A stretch of DNA of 64,000 bases from Bifidobacterium imperatoris (GTDB lineage Bacteria > Actinomycetota > Actinomycetes > Actinomycetales > Bifidobacteriaceae). Each line of letters begins with the position of its first letter. The first letter of the stretch is position 1. Below the pieces are notes generated by a model. That model did no database searches. It saw only the letters and a list, made by a program, of their open reading frames with translations, and was not told where the DNA came from. Below, piece by piece: positions 52,203 through 61,785 of the stretch. The stretch lies in the NCBI RefSeq assembly GCF_002860405.1, contig NZ_NMWV01000008.1, positions 16,085-80,084 on the forward strand, read 5' to 3'. The position numbers and the translations under genes were made by a program.

Positions 52203-53897
52203 TCAGTCGGCAGCCACCGGACTGCGGCCTGCCCAATGTGGGTCACAGCGGCTGGTTGCCGTGGTGTTTGGGGGTGCGTTTGACTCGCCGCTTGGTGCCA
52301 GTGTGGCGAGTGATTCCACAATGACTTCGCGCGTCTGTTCTGGGTCGATCATCGCGTCGATCTGACCGATTTCAAGTGAAAGGTTCGCGTTGACTGTGCT
52401 GGTTTCGTAATCCTTGATGTATTTGGCTCTCAGCGCTTCCACATCAAGTCCGGCGGCCTTGGCTTTGGCCAGATCGTGACGGTGGATGATGTTCACCGCA
52501 CCGGCAGCGCCGAGCACTGCGATTTGCGAGCTGGGCCATGCGAAGTTCAGATCGGCGCCGATGGCCTTGGAACCCATCACGATGTACGCGCCGCCGAATG
52601 CCTTGCGCAGCACTACAGTCACCAGTGGCACTTGGGCGTTGGCGTAGGCGTAGATCACTTTGGCGCCGCGGCGGATGATGCCGGCGTGCTCCTGATCGGA
52701 ACCAGGCTTGTATCCGGGCACATCCACCAGAGTCACCACCGGCAGATTAAAGGCATCGCACAGTCGCACGAATCGCGCGACCTTCTCCGAAGAATCCACG
52801 TCAAGAATGCCGGCGCGCACATTCGGCTGGTTCGCCACAATGCCCACCGGCTTGCCTTCGATGCAGGCGAATCCCACAAGCGCTGAAGCACCGAAGAGTT
52901 CCTGCACCTGTACGAACTCGCCGTAGTCGGTGATGCAACGAATCACATCAAGCATGTCGTAAGGCTGGCGTTCGTTGGCAGGCACGATGGCGGCGAGCCG
53001 TTTGGCAGTGTCACGTTCGGCTCGGGTAGCTGCGTACGCGTAGGTTGGCGGCTGGCTTTCCGCATTGGATGGCAAGTAGGCAAGCACCGTGCGCGCATAA
53101 TCGATGGCATCGGATTCGTCTTCGCCAAGGTAGTGGGCCACGCCGGAAACCTTGTTGTGCACTTCGCCGCCGCCGAGGTCAGCCATCGAAATGGTTTCGC
53201 CGGTGGCTGCTTTGACCACGTCCGGACCGGTGACGAACATGTTCGAGTTCTCACGGGTCATGATGATGAGATCGGTCAGGGCCGGGCAGTAGACGGCACC
53301 GCCGGCGCAGGGTCCCAGAATCAGGCTCAGCTGTGGTACAAACCCGCTGGCTTCACAGGTTTTGCGGAAGATGCGGCCATACTGGGTGAGCGCAGCTACA
53401 CCTTCCTGGATGCGAGCACCACCGGAATCCACGATGGCCACGATCGGCACCTTGAGATCGATGGCCATGTCCATCAGTCGGCAGATTTTCTCACCTTCCG
53501 CAGTGCCTAGGGTGCCGCCTTTGACGGAGAAATCCTGCGCGTAGACGGCGACCTTGCGGCCATAGACGAGGCCGAATCCGGTGATGACCGCGGCTCCGGC
53601 GTTGCCGCCGGCGATGTTGCCGCCTTGGAATCGGCCGATTTCCTCGAAGGAACCAGTGTCGAACAGCAGATCGAGGCGTTCGCGCGCGGTTTTCTTGCCT
53701 TTGGCGTGCTGCTTGTCACGGGCACGATCTTCGGCTGCGCGAGCCAGTTCAGCGGCGCGCACCACGGCGGCGCGCAACGGCTGATGGGCAGACGGCCGGG
53801 CAGAAGCTGCAGTGGATGCCTCATCAGCTGCAGATCCAGTTTCAGCGGCGGCTGCCTGCACGGCCTTGACGGCAGGCGAATCCATGATGTCAGTCAT
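52203..53897 (-). CDS. accD: Acyl-CoA carboxylase beta chain (carboxyltransferase, acetyl/propionyl-CoA)
   Basis: A 564-residue carboxyltransferase with both N and C crotonase-like halves in one chain, as in actinobacterial AccD/PccB. It moves the carboxyl group from biotin to acetyl-CoA (giving malonyl-CoA for fas) or propionyl-CoA. Signature regions: GGNIAGGNAGAAVITGFG, IVDSGGARIQEG, LGPCAGGAVYCPALTD, VDVPGYKPGSDQEH and RKAFGGAYIVMGSK. The first 40 residues are an Ala-rich extension. It overlaps the alpha-chain gene by 8 bases and is followed by fas 59 bases on. Acyl specificity is not decided by what I can see. Confidence 0.92.
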   Translation of the reverse strand: MTDIMDSPAVKAVQAAAAETGSAADEASTAASARPSAHQPLRAAVVRAAELARAAEDRARDKQHAKGKKTARERLDLLFDTGSFEEIGRFQGGNIAGGNAGAAVITGFGLVYGRKVAVYAQDFSVKGGTLGTAEGEKICRLMDMAIDLKVPIVAIVDSGGARIQEGVAALTQYGRIFRKTCEASGFVPQLSLILGPCAGGAVYCPALTDLIIMTRENSNMFVTGPDVVKAATGETISMADLGGGEVHNKVSGVAHYLGEDESDAIDYARTVLAYLPSNAESQPPTYAYAATRAERDTAKRLAAIVPANERQPYDMLDVIRCITDYGEFVQVQELFGASALVGFACIEGKPVGIVANQPNVRAGILDVDSSEKVARFVRLCDAFNLPVVTLVDVPGYKPGSDQEHAGIIRRGAKVIYAYANAQVPLVTVVLRKAFGGAYIVMGSKAIGADLNFAWPSSQIAVLGAAGAVNIIHRHDLAKAKAAGLDVEALRAKYIKDYETSTVNANLSLEIGQIDAMIDPEQTREVIVESLATLAPSGESNAPPNTTATSRCDPHWAGRSPVAAD

Positions 53898-55788
53898 TCT
53901 TGCCGCCTTCCTTAGCCAGATTGGCTCCCTCTGATGGGACCTTGCCGCCGGTCACGTCAAGCGTGACCAACGTGTCGCCGGCTTCCACGCCATCGGCCGG
54001 GCTGACGAAAATCTTCTTGACTTCGCCGGCCGCCGGCGCGTACACGTAGTTCTCCATCTTCATGGATTCGAGCACTACCAAGAGGTCGCCTTTGGCTACC
54101 TGCTGGCCTTCGGACACGTTGATGCGCGTCACCACGGCCTGCATTGGGGAGGCGATGATACCTGATTTGGCACCATCGTTGACGTTGGAAGCGCCGGATG
54201 CCACGTTGTGCAGTCCGGCGCCACGCAACGGCTGGGTCGGGCGCTTGGCATTGCGGGCGCGAGCGGAACCGGTCAGGTTTTCCACGATGTCGAGCGGCAC
54301 GGTGAGCTTGACTCGGCGGTCGTTCATTTCGATAACGAACGTCTCGGACTTGGCTTTGTCTGCGGCATCGGCGGCCGCTCCCGGCGTGCCGGCACCCAAC
54401 GAAGCCGGCTGGCCAGCACGCGCGGAATTCGGTTCACGGTTCAGATACGTGCGCTCCAACCACTTGGTGGTCACGGAGAATGGATGCCCATGCTCGGCGG
54501 TGAAATCGTCGTTGCGGAAGATTTCCTTGTACAGCGAGATCGGCGTCGGCACGCCTTCGATTACCAACTCGTCGAGCACACGGCGCACACGGGCCACGGC
54601 ATCGAGACGGTTCTGCGCGGTGACAATCACCTTGCCCATCATCGAATCGAATTTCGGGGAGATGGTGTCGCCTTGCTCCACACCGGTGTCAATACGCACA
54701 CCGGGGCCTGCCGGCCATTGAATCTTCTCCAGTGTGCCGGAGCCAGGGGTCAGGTTAGTAGCTGGATCTTCGCTAGTGATGCGCAGTTCAAAACTGTGCC
54801 CGCGCGGCTCGGGAGCACGAGTCAGTTCGCCGCCCGAAGCAATCACCAGTTGTTCGCGCACCAAATCAAGCCCACTGACTTCTTCGGAAACAGTATGCTC
54901 CACCTGAAGTCGAGGATTGACTTCCAAGAAGTACACTTTGCCGTTCGGCGTCACCATGAATTCACAGGTGCCGAGACCCACATAATCCACGGTGGTGAAC
55001 AGCCTGCGGGAGTACTCCTCTAGCGTGGAGACCACTGCCTCGGTCAGGAATGGCGCGGGCGCTTCCTCCACAAGTTTTTGGTTGCGGCGCTGCAGTGAGC
55101 AGTCACGCGTGGAATACACGGTGAAATTGCCATGCGAATCGCGACCGGACTGGGTTTCCACATGGCGTGCCTTATCTACGAACTTCTCAATGAAGTATTC
55201 GTTGAGATCACCGCCCTGCAATGCGTCGTGGTTGAGATAGAAGCGGCGCAACTCCTCGTCATCATGCACCACGGTGATGCCGTGACCGCCACCGCCATCC
55301 GTGCGCTTCATCATGATCGGGTAGCCGTGGGTGTGTGCAAAGTCGAGCAGCGTGCGCACATCGGTCACCGGCTCAGAGATGCCGGGCACCGGTGGTACTT
55401 TGGCGCGCAATGCCACACGTCGGGCAGTGATCTTATCGCCAAGGTCTACGAGTGCAGTGTGATGCGGCCCTACCCATATCGCACCAGCGTCTTCAGCCTT
55501 CTGTGCGAAGCTCGGCACTTCGGAAAGGAAACCGTAACCTGGGTGTACGGCGTCTGCCCCTGAGCGATGAAGAATATCGATGAGCAAGTCTTCGTTGAGG
55601 TAGGTGTCCTTGTAGGTATCGCCGGAAAGCAGGTAGGCTTCATCCGCCATGTCCACGTAACGACTGTTTCGATCTTGTTCGGCATACACGGCAACCGTGG
55701 AGATCCCCATCTCCTTGGCCGTGCGTACCACGCGAAGGGCTATTTCACCTCGGTTCGCGATGAGTAATTTTTTGACACTTTGAGTCAT
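53890..55788 (-). CDS. accC: Acyl-CoA carboxylase alpha chain (biotin carboxylase plus biotin carrier)
   Basis: A 632-residue chain. The biotin carboxylase part (1 to about 450) has KKLLIANRGEIALRVVRTAKE, ADAVHPGYGFLSE, MMKRTDGGGGHGITVV (the ATP loop), EFMVTPNGKVYFLEVNPRLQ and VEHTVSEEVSG. The C-terminal biotinyl domain has LVVLESMKMENYVYAP with the acceptor Lys577; ESMKM replaces the usual EAMKM. It carboxylates its own biotin with ATP and bicarbonate. First gene of the acc-fas run. The biotin ligase that would modify it is encoded 1.3 kb away. Confidence 0.95.
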   Translation of the reverse strand: MTQSVKKLLIANRGEIALRVVRTAKEMGISTVAVYAEQDRNSRYVDMADEAYLLSGDTYKDTYLNEDLLIDILHRSGADAVHPGYGFLSEVPSFAQKAEDAGAIWVGPHHTALVDLGDKITARRVALRAKVPPVPGISEPVTDVRTLLDFAHTHGYPIMMKRTDGGGGHGITVVHDDEELRRFYLNHDALQGGDLNEYFIEKFVDKARHVETQSGRDSHGNFTVYSTRDCSLQRRNQKLVEEAPAPFLTEAVVSTLEEYSRRLFTTVDYVGLGTCEFMVTPNGKVYFLEVNPRLQVEHTVSEEVSGLDLVREQLVIASGGELTRAPEPRGHSFELRITSEDPATNLTPGSGTLEKIQWPAGPGVRIDTGVEQGDTISPKFDSMMGKVIVTAQNRLDAVARVRRVLDELVIEGVPTPISLYKEIFRNDDFTAEHGHPFSVTTKWLERTYLNREPNSARAGQPASLGAGTPGAAADAADKAKSETFVIEMNDRRVKLTVPLDIVENLTGSARARNAKRPTQPLRGAGLHNVASGASNVNDGAKSGIIASPMQAVVTRINVSEGQQVAKGDLLVVLESMKMENYVYAPAAGEVKKIFVSPADGVEAGDTLVTLDVTGGKVPSEGANLAKEGGKND

Positions 55789-56227
55789 ATCGTCAGATTG
55801 TCCTCGTGTCTGCCAGCTTCAGCAATCGACATCCAAACAAAAGCTCTCACTGGATTTTGTAGAGCCCGAACAAACGACTGCGTAAGTTTCGCTTACGTAA
55901 CCGGCAAGTTATATAGGCTAAAATCGGCAGTATTCCGCCATTTATCAGCAGTTCTTTAGCAGGACATTATGAGTTGACAATAATGCGCTTATTCGTCAAC
56001 TTGTAATAAAAATGATGATGAATTTTGTATTTTTATACGAAACCGCAAAAAATCGCACACCGTACGATGGCAAGTGTTGGGGGAAGGCTCCCGAGCTGCT
56101 GGCTCAATCACACTTATCAACAGCGGCACAGCCCTTCCAAAATCGCCGATGCAAATAACGATTCTTGACGTTTCCTTCCAGAGGAAATTCAAGAATCCAA
56201 GCATTTACCATGCAAGGGGTAATCATT
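55789..56227. promoter_or_regulatory. Divergent control region of the carboxylase-fas run and bioY
   Basis: No gene is supported. An inverted repeat AGTTGAC-N16-GTCAACT lies at 55972-56001. The size and spacing resemble a biotin-responsive operator, but BirA here lacks a DNA-binding domain and no BioQ-type regulator is in the window, so the binder is unknown. Confidence 0.45.
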
Positions 56228-56827
56228 ATGCAGACTACACACACCACAACATCCGTCGCAGCAACTAGCTCATTGGTCCGCCGCATCATTGCCGCATCAT
56301 GGAAACCGGTGCTATTCACCGTGCTGCTGTGGCTGTCTGCCGCGGCTGGCGAAATCCCAATCCCGGGCACTCCAGTGCCGATTACGCTACAAACGTTCGT
56401 CGTGATGCTCGCCGGATTGATGTTGACTTGGCGACAGGCCGGCTCAGCCTTGGCGTTATATATCGCCGCTGGAGCCATCGGATTGCCGGTATTCGCTGGC
56501 GGCGCTTCCACGATGGCGTTGGTTGGTCCGAGCGCTGGCTTCATTTTCGGCTTCCTGCCGGGTGTGGTGGTGATCGCACTGCTGCGCGGCAAGGCTGATA
56601 CATCTTCCGCTGCACATGCCGCACTGACCACAGTCCGTTACCTGTTCGCAGCCATCATCGGTGGTGTTGCCGTGGTGTACGCGTTCGGTTTTCTCGTCCA
56701 GTCCGCACTGACCGGCGCTTCAATCGCCGCTGTGGCTATGGCTTCTCTGGGATTTGTTGCCGGAGATATCGTTAAGGCCGCCGTCGCCGCTGTGGCCACC
56801 ACCGGATTGACCAAACTCAGCCGCTGA
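56228..56827 (+). CDS. bioY: Biotin transporter BioY
   Basis: A 199-residue membrane S-component of an ECF-type biotin importer. The family hallmark IPIPGTPVPITLQTFVVMLAG is clear, followed by the helices RQAGSALALYIAAGAIGLPVFAGG and FIFGFLPGVVVIALL. Six membrane segments are expected. ATG 56228 has AAGGGG 9 bases upstream; the reading frame open to 56165 has no good start. No bioM/bioN is adjacent, so it either works alone or uses a shared ECF module. It supplies biotin for the carboxylase. Confidence 0.92.
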   Translation: MQTTHTTTSVAATSSLVRRIIAASWKPVLFTVLLWLSAAAGEIPIPGTPVPITLQTFVVMLAGLMLTWRQAGSALALYIAAGAIGLPVFAGGASTMALVGPSAGFIFGFLPGVVVIALLRGKADTSSAAHAALTTVRYLFAAIIGGVAVVYAFGFLVQSALTGASIAAVAMASLGFVAGDIVKAAVAAVATTGLTKLSR

Positions 56828-57133
56828 GCGTCCACAATTCCGGAAATTGGCCCATAGTTCCCAAATTTCTTGTACTGAACAACCGTGAGCGCAAGGATTT
56901 CGGGAACTATGGGCTGATTTCCGGAATTCTTGCACTGAGTAGTTGTCAGTACAAGAATTTTGGGAGGTTCACCCTCTTTACCCGAATTTCTTGCGCCAGC
57001 GAAGGGTGGGAACGAGGTTGGAGGAGAGGACGGAGACGAAGGAACGAAGTATGAAGGACCAAAGTTTTAGGTCCTAGAATCTAGAACCTAAAAACGGAAG
57101 ATAAGGACAGAGGGATAAAGGCAGGAAGACGGG
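56828..57133. repeat. Intergenic inverted repeats after bioY
   Basis: A 25-base inverted repeat with two mismatches (56838-56862 and 56902-56926) lies just past bioY. A second unit, close to CCCAAATTCTTGTACTGA, occurs near 56861, 56924 and, inverted, 56946. The remainder is purine-rich, with no gene. Confidence 0.65.
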
Positions 57134-58051
57134 TTACAGTACCCCGACATCGGCGGTGTGCACGATGTGGTCCACACCATCTGGGGTGCGCAACACCAGG
57201 GAGGCATCGTCGTCGAGTCCGATGGCTTCACCCACCAGTGAAGAGCCATCAGTAAAGTGCGCCTCAACTTCCCGGCCACGAGCCCAACATACGGTTCTCA
57301 TCTCCGCGCGCAATGCTTCGGCCTGACCTTGCGGATCAACCACGAATTCCGCCAGTCGCCGGCCGAGTTCCTCAACTTCACGAACCGCCACGGCATCCTG
57401 CATCGCATCAAACGATGGCAATCCGGTGGCATGAAGTTGCAATGACGTGGACTTCGCCGTAGGCAATCGGCTGGGACCTAAAGCCAGGTTCAGGCCGACA
57501 CCGAACACCAATGCCACGTCACCATCGGCGGCTCCTTCCGAACCCGGGATCATCACCACTTCAGACAAAAGACCACCGAGTTTCAAACCGTGGCAAAACA
57601 CATCGTTAGGCCATTTCAGCTCAAGGAAATGCGCCGCATCAATCATTGAGGCACCAGATTCCTCAATCATGCCGTTGAGCGCATCTAAAGTAGCGAGCCC
57701 GGCAATCATCTGTAGCCATCCGTTCACGGACGGATTCAACGCAATGGCGCGAGGGAGTCGCACCACATAGGAGATCGTCGAGCAGCAGCCGGGCTGGCTA
57801 ATCCATATGTGACCGTTGCGTCCACGCCCGGCCACTTGACGATCAGCCACTACCAGAGCGATAGGCAGACGATCACGCTCGGTTCCGGAACCGGCAACCG
57901 CAGATGGCAACACCAGCGAGCCGTCCGCAATCATCTGCGCGGCCAGTGCATTAGTGGAATCGGTTTCGGCAACACTGACGATCCGATTCGCAACAGCCTC
58001 GGTTCTTGGCAGCCGAGGCGTCGTGGTCTGTAGTGCAAGCATCATGGGCAA
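57134..58051 (-). CDS. birA: Biotin--[acetyl-CoA-carboxylase] ligase
   Basis: A 305-residue enzyme that makes biotinyl-AMP and attaches biotin to the carboxylase. SVAETDSTNALAAQMIADG opens the catalytic domain, DRQVAGRGRNGHIWISQPG is the biotin/ATP loop (GRGRxG) and ELKWPNDVFCHGLKLGGLLSE is the conserved KWPNDV motif. A small SH3-like C-terminal domain ends with GVDHIVHTADVGVL. It lacks the N-terminal helix-turn-helix of E. coli BirA, so it is not itself a repressor. Start: TTG 58051 has GAGGT at good spacing; ATG 58045 is possible. Confidence 0.93.
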   Translation of the reverse strand: MPMMLALQTTTPRLPRTEAVANRIVSVAETDSTNALAAQMIADGSLVLPSAVAGSGTERDRLPIALVVADRQVAGRGRNGHIWISQPGCCSTISYVVRLPRAIALNPSVNGWLQMIAGLATLDALNGMIEESGASMIDAAHFLELKWPNDVFCHGLKLGGLLSEVVMIPGSEGAADGDVALVFGVGLNLALGPSRLPTAKSTSLQLHATGLPSFDAMQDAVAVREVEELGRRLAEFVVDPQGQAEALRAEMRTVCWARGREVEAHFTDGSSLVGEAIGLDDDASLVLRTPDGVDHIVHTADVGVL

Positions 58052-58136
58052 AACGTTACCTCATTTATCACGATTCCAAACCCAAAAATCCCATGAAAAT
58101 CGGCTCAATATCAAGCTCTTCTGCATATCGTGACCA

Positions 58137-58150
58137 TGTGAACGTTCACA
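58137..58150 (+). promoter_or_regulatory. LacI-type operator upstream of cellobiose phosphorylase
   Basis: TGTGAACGTTCACA is a perfect 14-bp palindrome with central CG, 148 bases before the start codon. Confidence 0.6.
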
Positions 58151-58182
58151 GGTGAGCAAAGTCACCACACGCCCACCACAAC

Positions 58183-58206
58183 CTTATTTATAACTTTATA
58201 AATAAG
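58183..58206 (+). promoter_or_regulatory. AT-rich palindrome in the cellobiose phosphorylase promoter
   Basis: Arms CTTATTTATAA and TTATAAATAAG separated by two bases make a 24-bp symmetrical site, a size fitting a TetR dimer. A TetR gene lies 3.6 kb downstream in the same cluster. It may overlap the -10 element. Confidence 0.6.
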
Positions 58207-58297
58207 TGCTATGCTGATGCAGTACCAAAGACGCACAATGCGGCACAGAAAACGACCACAACGCCGCAGCAGCAATGAAGCAGCCGAAAGGAACATC

Positions 58298-60802
58298 ATG
58301 CGATACGGTCATTTTGACGACGCAGCCCGCGAGTATGTCATCGAGACTCCCGCCACCCCACTGCCTTGGATCAACTACCTCGGCAACGAAGACTTCTTCT
58401 CACTGATTTCCAACACCGCCGGCGGCTACTCCTTCTACAAGGACGCCAAACTGCGCCGCATCACCCGCTACCGTTACAACGGCGTACCTGCCGACAACGG
58501 CGCCCGCAACTACTACGTGAGCATTATGAGCGGCGAAGACGCCGACGCAACCCCAATCGAAACCTTCTCTCCCACGTTCCTGCCAACCAAGACCCCGCTG
58601 GATTCCTACCAGTGCCGCCACGGCATTGGCTACACCGTGTTCGAAGCCGCAAAGTCCGGCATCAAGACCACGCTGACCGCATTTGTGCCGCTGCACACCA
58701 ACGCGGAAATCAATCGCTTTGACGTAACCAACACCACCGACTCCACTAAGACCGTAGATGTGACCGGCGCTGTGGAATGGTGCCTGTGGAACGCCGTGGA
58801 TGACTCCACGAACTTCCAGCGCAACCTGTCCACCGGCGAGGTGGAAATCGAGCAGCGCGAAGACGCAACCCTGCTCTACCACAAGACCGAGTTCAAGGAG
58901 CGCCGCAACCATTACGCATTCTGGTCTGTGAATACTCCGGTTATCGGCTTCGACACCGACCGCGCAACCTTCCTGGGCCAGTTCAACGGCTGGGACACCC
59001 CGCAGGTTATCGCCGAAGGCCGCGCCCGCAACTCCTATGCACATGGCTGGTCGCCGATTGCCGCAAACCGCGTGCGCCTGACCTTGCAGCCGGGTGAAAC
59101 TCGCTCTCTGGTGTTCATGCTCGGCTATATCGAAGTCCCCACCGATCAGAAGTGGGAGGATCCGAACGATCCCGCCAAGGTGGGCATCATCAACAAGCAG
59201 CCCGCCCACGACCTCTATGAGCGCTTCGCCACCATCGAGCAGGTCGAAGCCGCACTGGCCGAGCTCAAGGATTACTGGAACCAGCTGCTGAGCATCTACA
59301 CCGTCGAATCCGGCGACGAACGCCTGGATCGCATGGTCAACATCTGGCATCAGTACCAGTGCATGGTCACCTTCAATATGTCCCGCTCCGCTTCTTACTG
59401 GGAGTCCGGCACCGGCCGCGGCATGGGCTTCCGCGATTCCAACCAGGATTTGCTGGGCTTCGTCCACCTTGTGCCCGAGCGCGCACGCGAGCGCATCATC
59501 GACATCGCCTCCACCCAGATGGAGGATGGTTCCGCTTGGCATCAGTACCAGCCGCTCACCAAGAAGGGCAACGCCGATATCGGCGGCGGCTTCAACGATG
59601 ATCCACTGTGGCTCATCGCCGGCACCTACGCTTACCTTGCCGAAACCGGCGATGCCAGCATTCTTACCGAACCGGTGCCGTTCAACAACGTCGAAGGCTC
59701 CGAGGCTCCACTGCTCGAACATCTGCGCCGCTCCGCAAACTACACGATGACCCATCTCGGCCCGCACAAGCTGCCGCTGATCGGCCGTGCGGATTGGAAT
59801 GACTGTCTGAACCTGAACTGCTTCTCCGCCACCCCGGGCGAAAGCTTCCAGACTGTGGAGAACAACGACACCGGCATTGCGGAAAGCGTGTTCATCGGCG
59901 GCATGTTCGTGCTCTACGGCGGTCAGTACGCGGATATTCTCGAGCATTACGGCCCTGATTGCGGCATGTCCTCCAGCGAGACCAGCGCTGAGGTTGCTCA
60001 TGTGCGCGAGGCAATCAAGGATATGACCGAGGCCGTCAAGACCGCTGGCTGGGATGGCGAATGGTTCGTCCGCGCTTACGATGCTTACTCTCGTCCGGTT
60101 GGCTCCCACACTGATAACGAGGGCCAAATCTTCATCGAACCGCAGGGCATGTGTGTTATGGCCGGCATTGGTCTCGACGATGGTAAGGCCCAGGCTGCGC
60201 TCACTTCGGTACGCGACCGCCTGACCTGCGAGTGGGGTACTGCCATCCTCGCTCCTGCCTACTCCACCTACCGCATCGAATTGGGTGAGATTTCCACCTA
60301 TCCGCGCGGATATAAGGAGAACGGCGGCATCTTCTGCCACAATAATCCGTGGATTTCCATTGCCAATGCTGTTGCCGGCAATGATGATGAAGCATTCGCC
60401 GTCTACCGCCGCAACTGCCCGGCATGGCTGGAGGATAAGTCCGATATTCGCAAGGTTGAGCCGTACGTGTACTGCCAGATGGTGGCCGGCCCTGAGGCTG
60501 CTGTGCCTGGTGAGGGCAAGAACTCTTGGCTCACCGGTACTGCTGCTTGGACGTTCGTGGATGTGTCCCAGTATCTGCTCGGTATTCGCCCGACGCTCGA
60601 CGGTCTGACCATCGAGCCGCATCTGCCCGCCGAATACACGAACCTCAACGTCACTCGCAAGTACCAGGGCAAGACCTATCACATTGCTCTGGAGCGCACC
60701 GGCGAGCGCACGCTCACGGTGAACGGACAGTCTGTTGACGGCACTCTGGTGCGAGCAGCCGCACAAGATGCTGATGACATTGAGGTCACCGTCACCTTCT
60801 GA
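58298..60802 (+). CDS. Cellobiose phosphorylase (GH94)
   Basis: An 834-residue cytosolic enzyme that splits cellobiose with phosphate to glucose 1-phosphate and glucose, saving ATP. The N-terminus MRYGHFDDAAREYVIETPAT and TPLPWINYLGNEDFFSLISN follow the bacterial cellobiose phosphorylases closely, and the catalytic motif GRADWNDCLNLN (about 497-508) carries the general acid Asp. HGWSP, ISTYPRGYKENGGIF and SWLTGTAAW are also conserved. Length matches the family. GAAAGGA lies 6 bases before ATG 58298. Specificity for cellobiose over related disaccharides is inferred. Confidence 0.88.
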   Translation: MRYGHFDDAAREYVIETPATPLPWINYLGNEDFFSLISNTAGGYSFYKDAKLRRITRYRYNGVPADNGARNYYVSIMSGEDADATPIETFSPTFLPTKTPLDSYQCRHGIGYTVFEAAKSGIKTTLTAFVPLHTNAEINRFDVTNTTDSTKTVDVTGAVEWCLWNAVDDSTNFQRNLSTGEVEIEQREDATLLYHKTEFKERRNHYAFWSVNTPVIGFDTDRATFLGQFNGWDTPQVIAEGRARNSYAHGWSPIAANRVRLTLQPGETRSLVFMLGYIEVPTDQKWEDPNDPAKVGIINKQPAHDLYERFATIEQVEAALAELKDYWNQLLSIYTVESGDERLDRMVNIWHQYQCMVTFNMSRSASYWESGTGRGMGFRDSNQDLLGFVHLVPERARERIIDIASTQMEDGSAWHQYQPLTKKGNADIGGGFNDDPLWLIAGTYAYLAETGDASILTEPVPFNNVEGSEAPLLEHLRRSANYTMTHLGPHKLPLIGRADWNDCLNLNCFSATPGESFQTVENNDTGIAESVFIGGMFVLYGGQYADILEHYGPDCGMSSSETSAEVAHVREAIKDMTEAVKTAGWDGEWFVRAYDAYSRPVGSHTDNEGQIFIEPQGMCVMAGIGLDDGKAQAALTSVRDRLTCEWGTAILAPAYSTYRIELGEISTYPRGYKENGGIFCHNNPWISIANAVAGNDDEAFAVYRRNCPAWLEDKSDIRKVEPYVYCQMVAGPEAAVPGEGKNSWLTGTAAWTFVDVSQYLLGIRPTLDGLTIEPHLPAEYTNLNVTRKYQGKTYHIALERTGERTLTVNGQSVDGTLVRAAAQDADDIEVTVTF

Positions 60803-60826
60803 TCGATATCCATTTGCCTACCTATT

Positions 60827-60876
60827 GTGAGGGTTGGCGTTCATGCAGCGTCCACGCGACGCATGCCAGCCCTCAC
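60827..60876 (+). terminator. Hairpin between cellobiose phosphorylase and esterase genes
   Basis: GTGAGGGTTGGC (60827-60838) pairs with GCCAGCCCTCAC (60865-60876). Without a T run it may be an attenuator or a processing site. Confidence 0.5.
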
Positions 60877-60895
60877 CCGCTGATAAAGGATTCCC

Positions 60896-61720
60896 ATGCA
60901 ATACATTGATCGCACCATTGAAGGCATTGATGGCACTCAAGCGCAATTCGTCGGGTATGTTATTGATAATTCCGCGGAAGTCGATCTTGACCGCAAGCGC
61001 CCGGCCGTGCTCATCATTCCCGGTGGCGGCTATGAGATGACTTCCGACCGCGAGGCCGAGCCCATCGCACTGAAGTTCGTGGGCGCCGGCTACAACGCGT
61101 TCGTACTGCGGTATTCTTGCAAACCCAGCGTGTATCCGACCGCCTTGTGCGAAGCCGCTGAAGCCATGCGTCTGATTCGTTCTCATTCCAGCGAATGGCA
61201 TACCGACCCCGACCGTATTGCTGTGGCCGGCTTCTCCGCAGGCGGCCACCTTGCCGCCAATCTCGCCACTTCCGCTGGCGACGATGACGAGCAGGCTCAC
61301 GGCTATGACCCGGATGAGGTTCGCCCGAACGCACTGATTCTCGGCTACCCGGTCATCACTTCCGGCGAATACGCCCATCGCGGTAGCTTCGATGCATTGC
61401 TCGGCGACGACCGAAACGCCGACGATGCATGGCTCCAGAAGCTCTCCATCGAACAGCATATCGACGCTAAGACGCCGCCGGTCTTCCTCTGGCATACCGT
61501 CACTGACGATTGCGTGCCTGTAGAGAACAGCCTCGAGCTCATTTCCGCATGCAAGGCTGCCAAGGTGCCGGTTGAGGCACATCTCTTCCCCGAGGGCGGT
61601 CATGGACTTGCGCTCGGCACCATCGAAACTGCATGGGAAGCGAATCCTGCCTGCGTATTCGAATGCGTGCAGGTGTGGCCCGAGCTCGCCATCAGCTGGA
61701 TGAAGCGATTGTTCGCATAG
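60896..61720 (+). CDS. Alpha/beta hydrolase, acetyl-xylan-esterase/BD-FAE-like
   Basis: A 274-residue cytosolic serine hydrolase. The oxyanion segment is VLIIPGGGYEM, the nucleophile elbow is VAGFSAGGHLAANL (GFSAG), the acid is in DDCVPVENSLELI and the His is in FPEGGHGLALG. Close in pattern to intracellular esterases that remove acetyl groups from xylo- or cello-oligosaccharides. AAAGGA lies upstream of the ATG. It follows the phosphorylase gene, so it may trim acetylated oligosaccharides for it. Confidence 0.8.
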   Translation: MQYIDRTIEGIDGTQAQFVGYVIDNSAEVDLDRKRPAVLIIPGGGYEMTSDREAEPIALKFVGAGYNAFVLRYSCKPSVYPTALCEAAEAMRLIRSHSSEWHTDPDRIAVAGFSAGGHLAANLATSAGDDDEQAHGYDPDEVRPNALILGYPVITSGEYAHRGSFDALLGDDRNADDAWLQKLSIEQHIDAKTPPVFLWHTVTDDCVPVENSLELISACKAAKVPVEAHLFPEGGHGLALGTIETAWEANPACVFECVQVWPELAISWMKRLFA

Positions 61721-61726
61721 TGTCCG

Positions 61727-61762
61727 ATAGCGTACACTATTGAAGCATTGTGAGCGCACACA
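61727..61762 (+). promoter_or_regulatory. Possible operators upstream of the TetR gene
   Basis: ATAGCGTACACTAT (61727-61740) and TGTGAGCGCACACA (61749-61762) are each palindromic apart from one base pair. Confidence 0.4.
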
Positions 61763-61785
61763 TTTCCATTGGAGGGAGGTCATCA

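Noticed and set aside
57134..58051. BirA as the repressor of the biotin genes
   Set aside because: The protein starts directly with the catalytic domain and has no helix-turn-helix.
58400..60766. 788-residue open frame opposite cellobiose phosphorylase
   Set aside because: Antisense shadow produced by GC-biased codons of a clearly recognised GH94 gene; no family motif or start signal.
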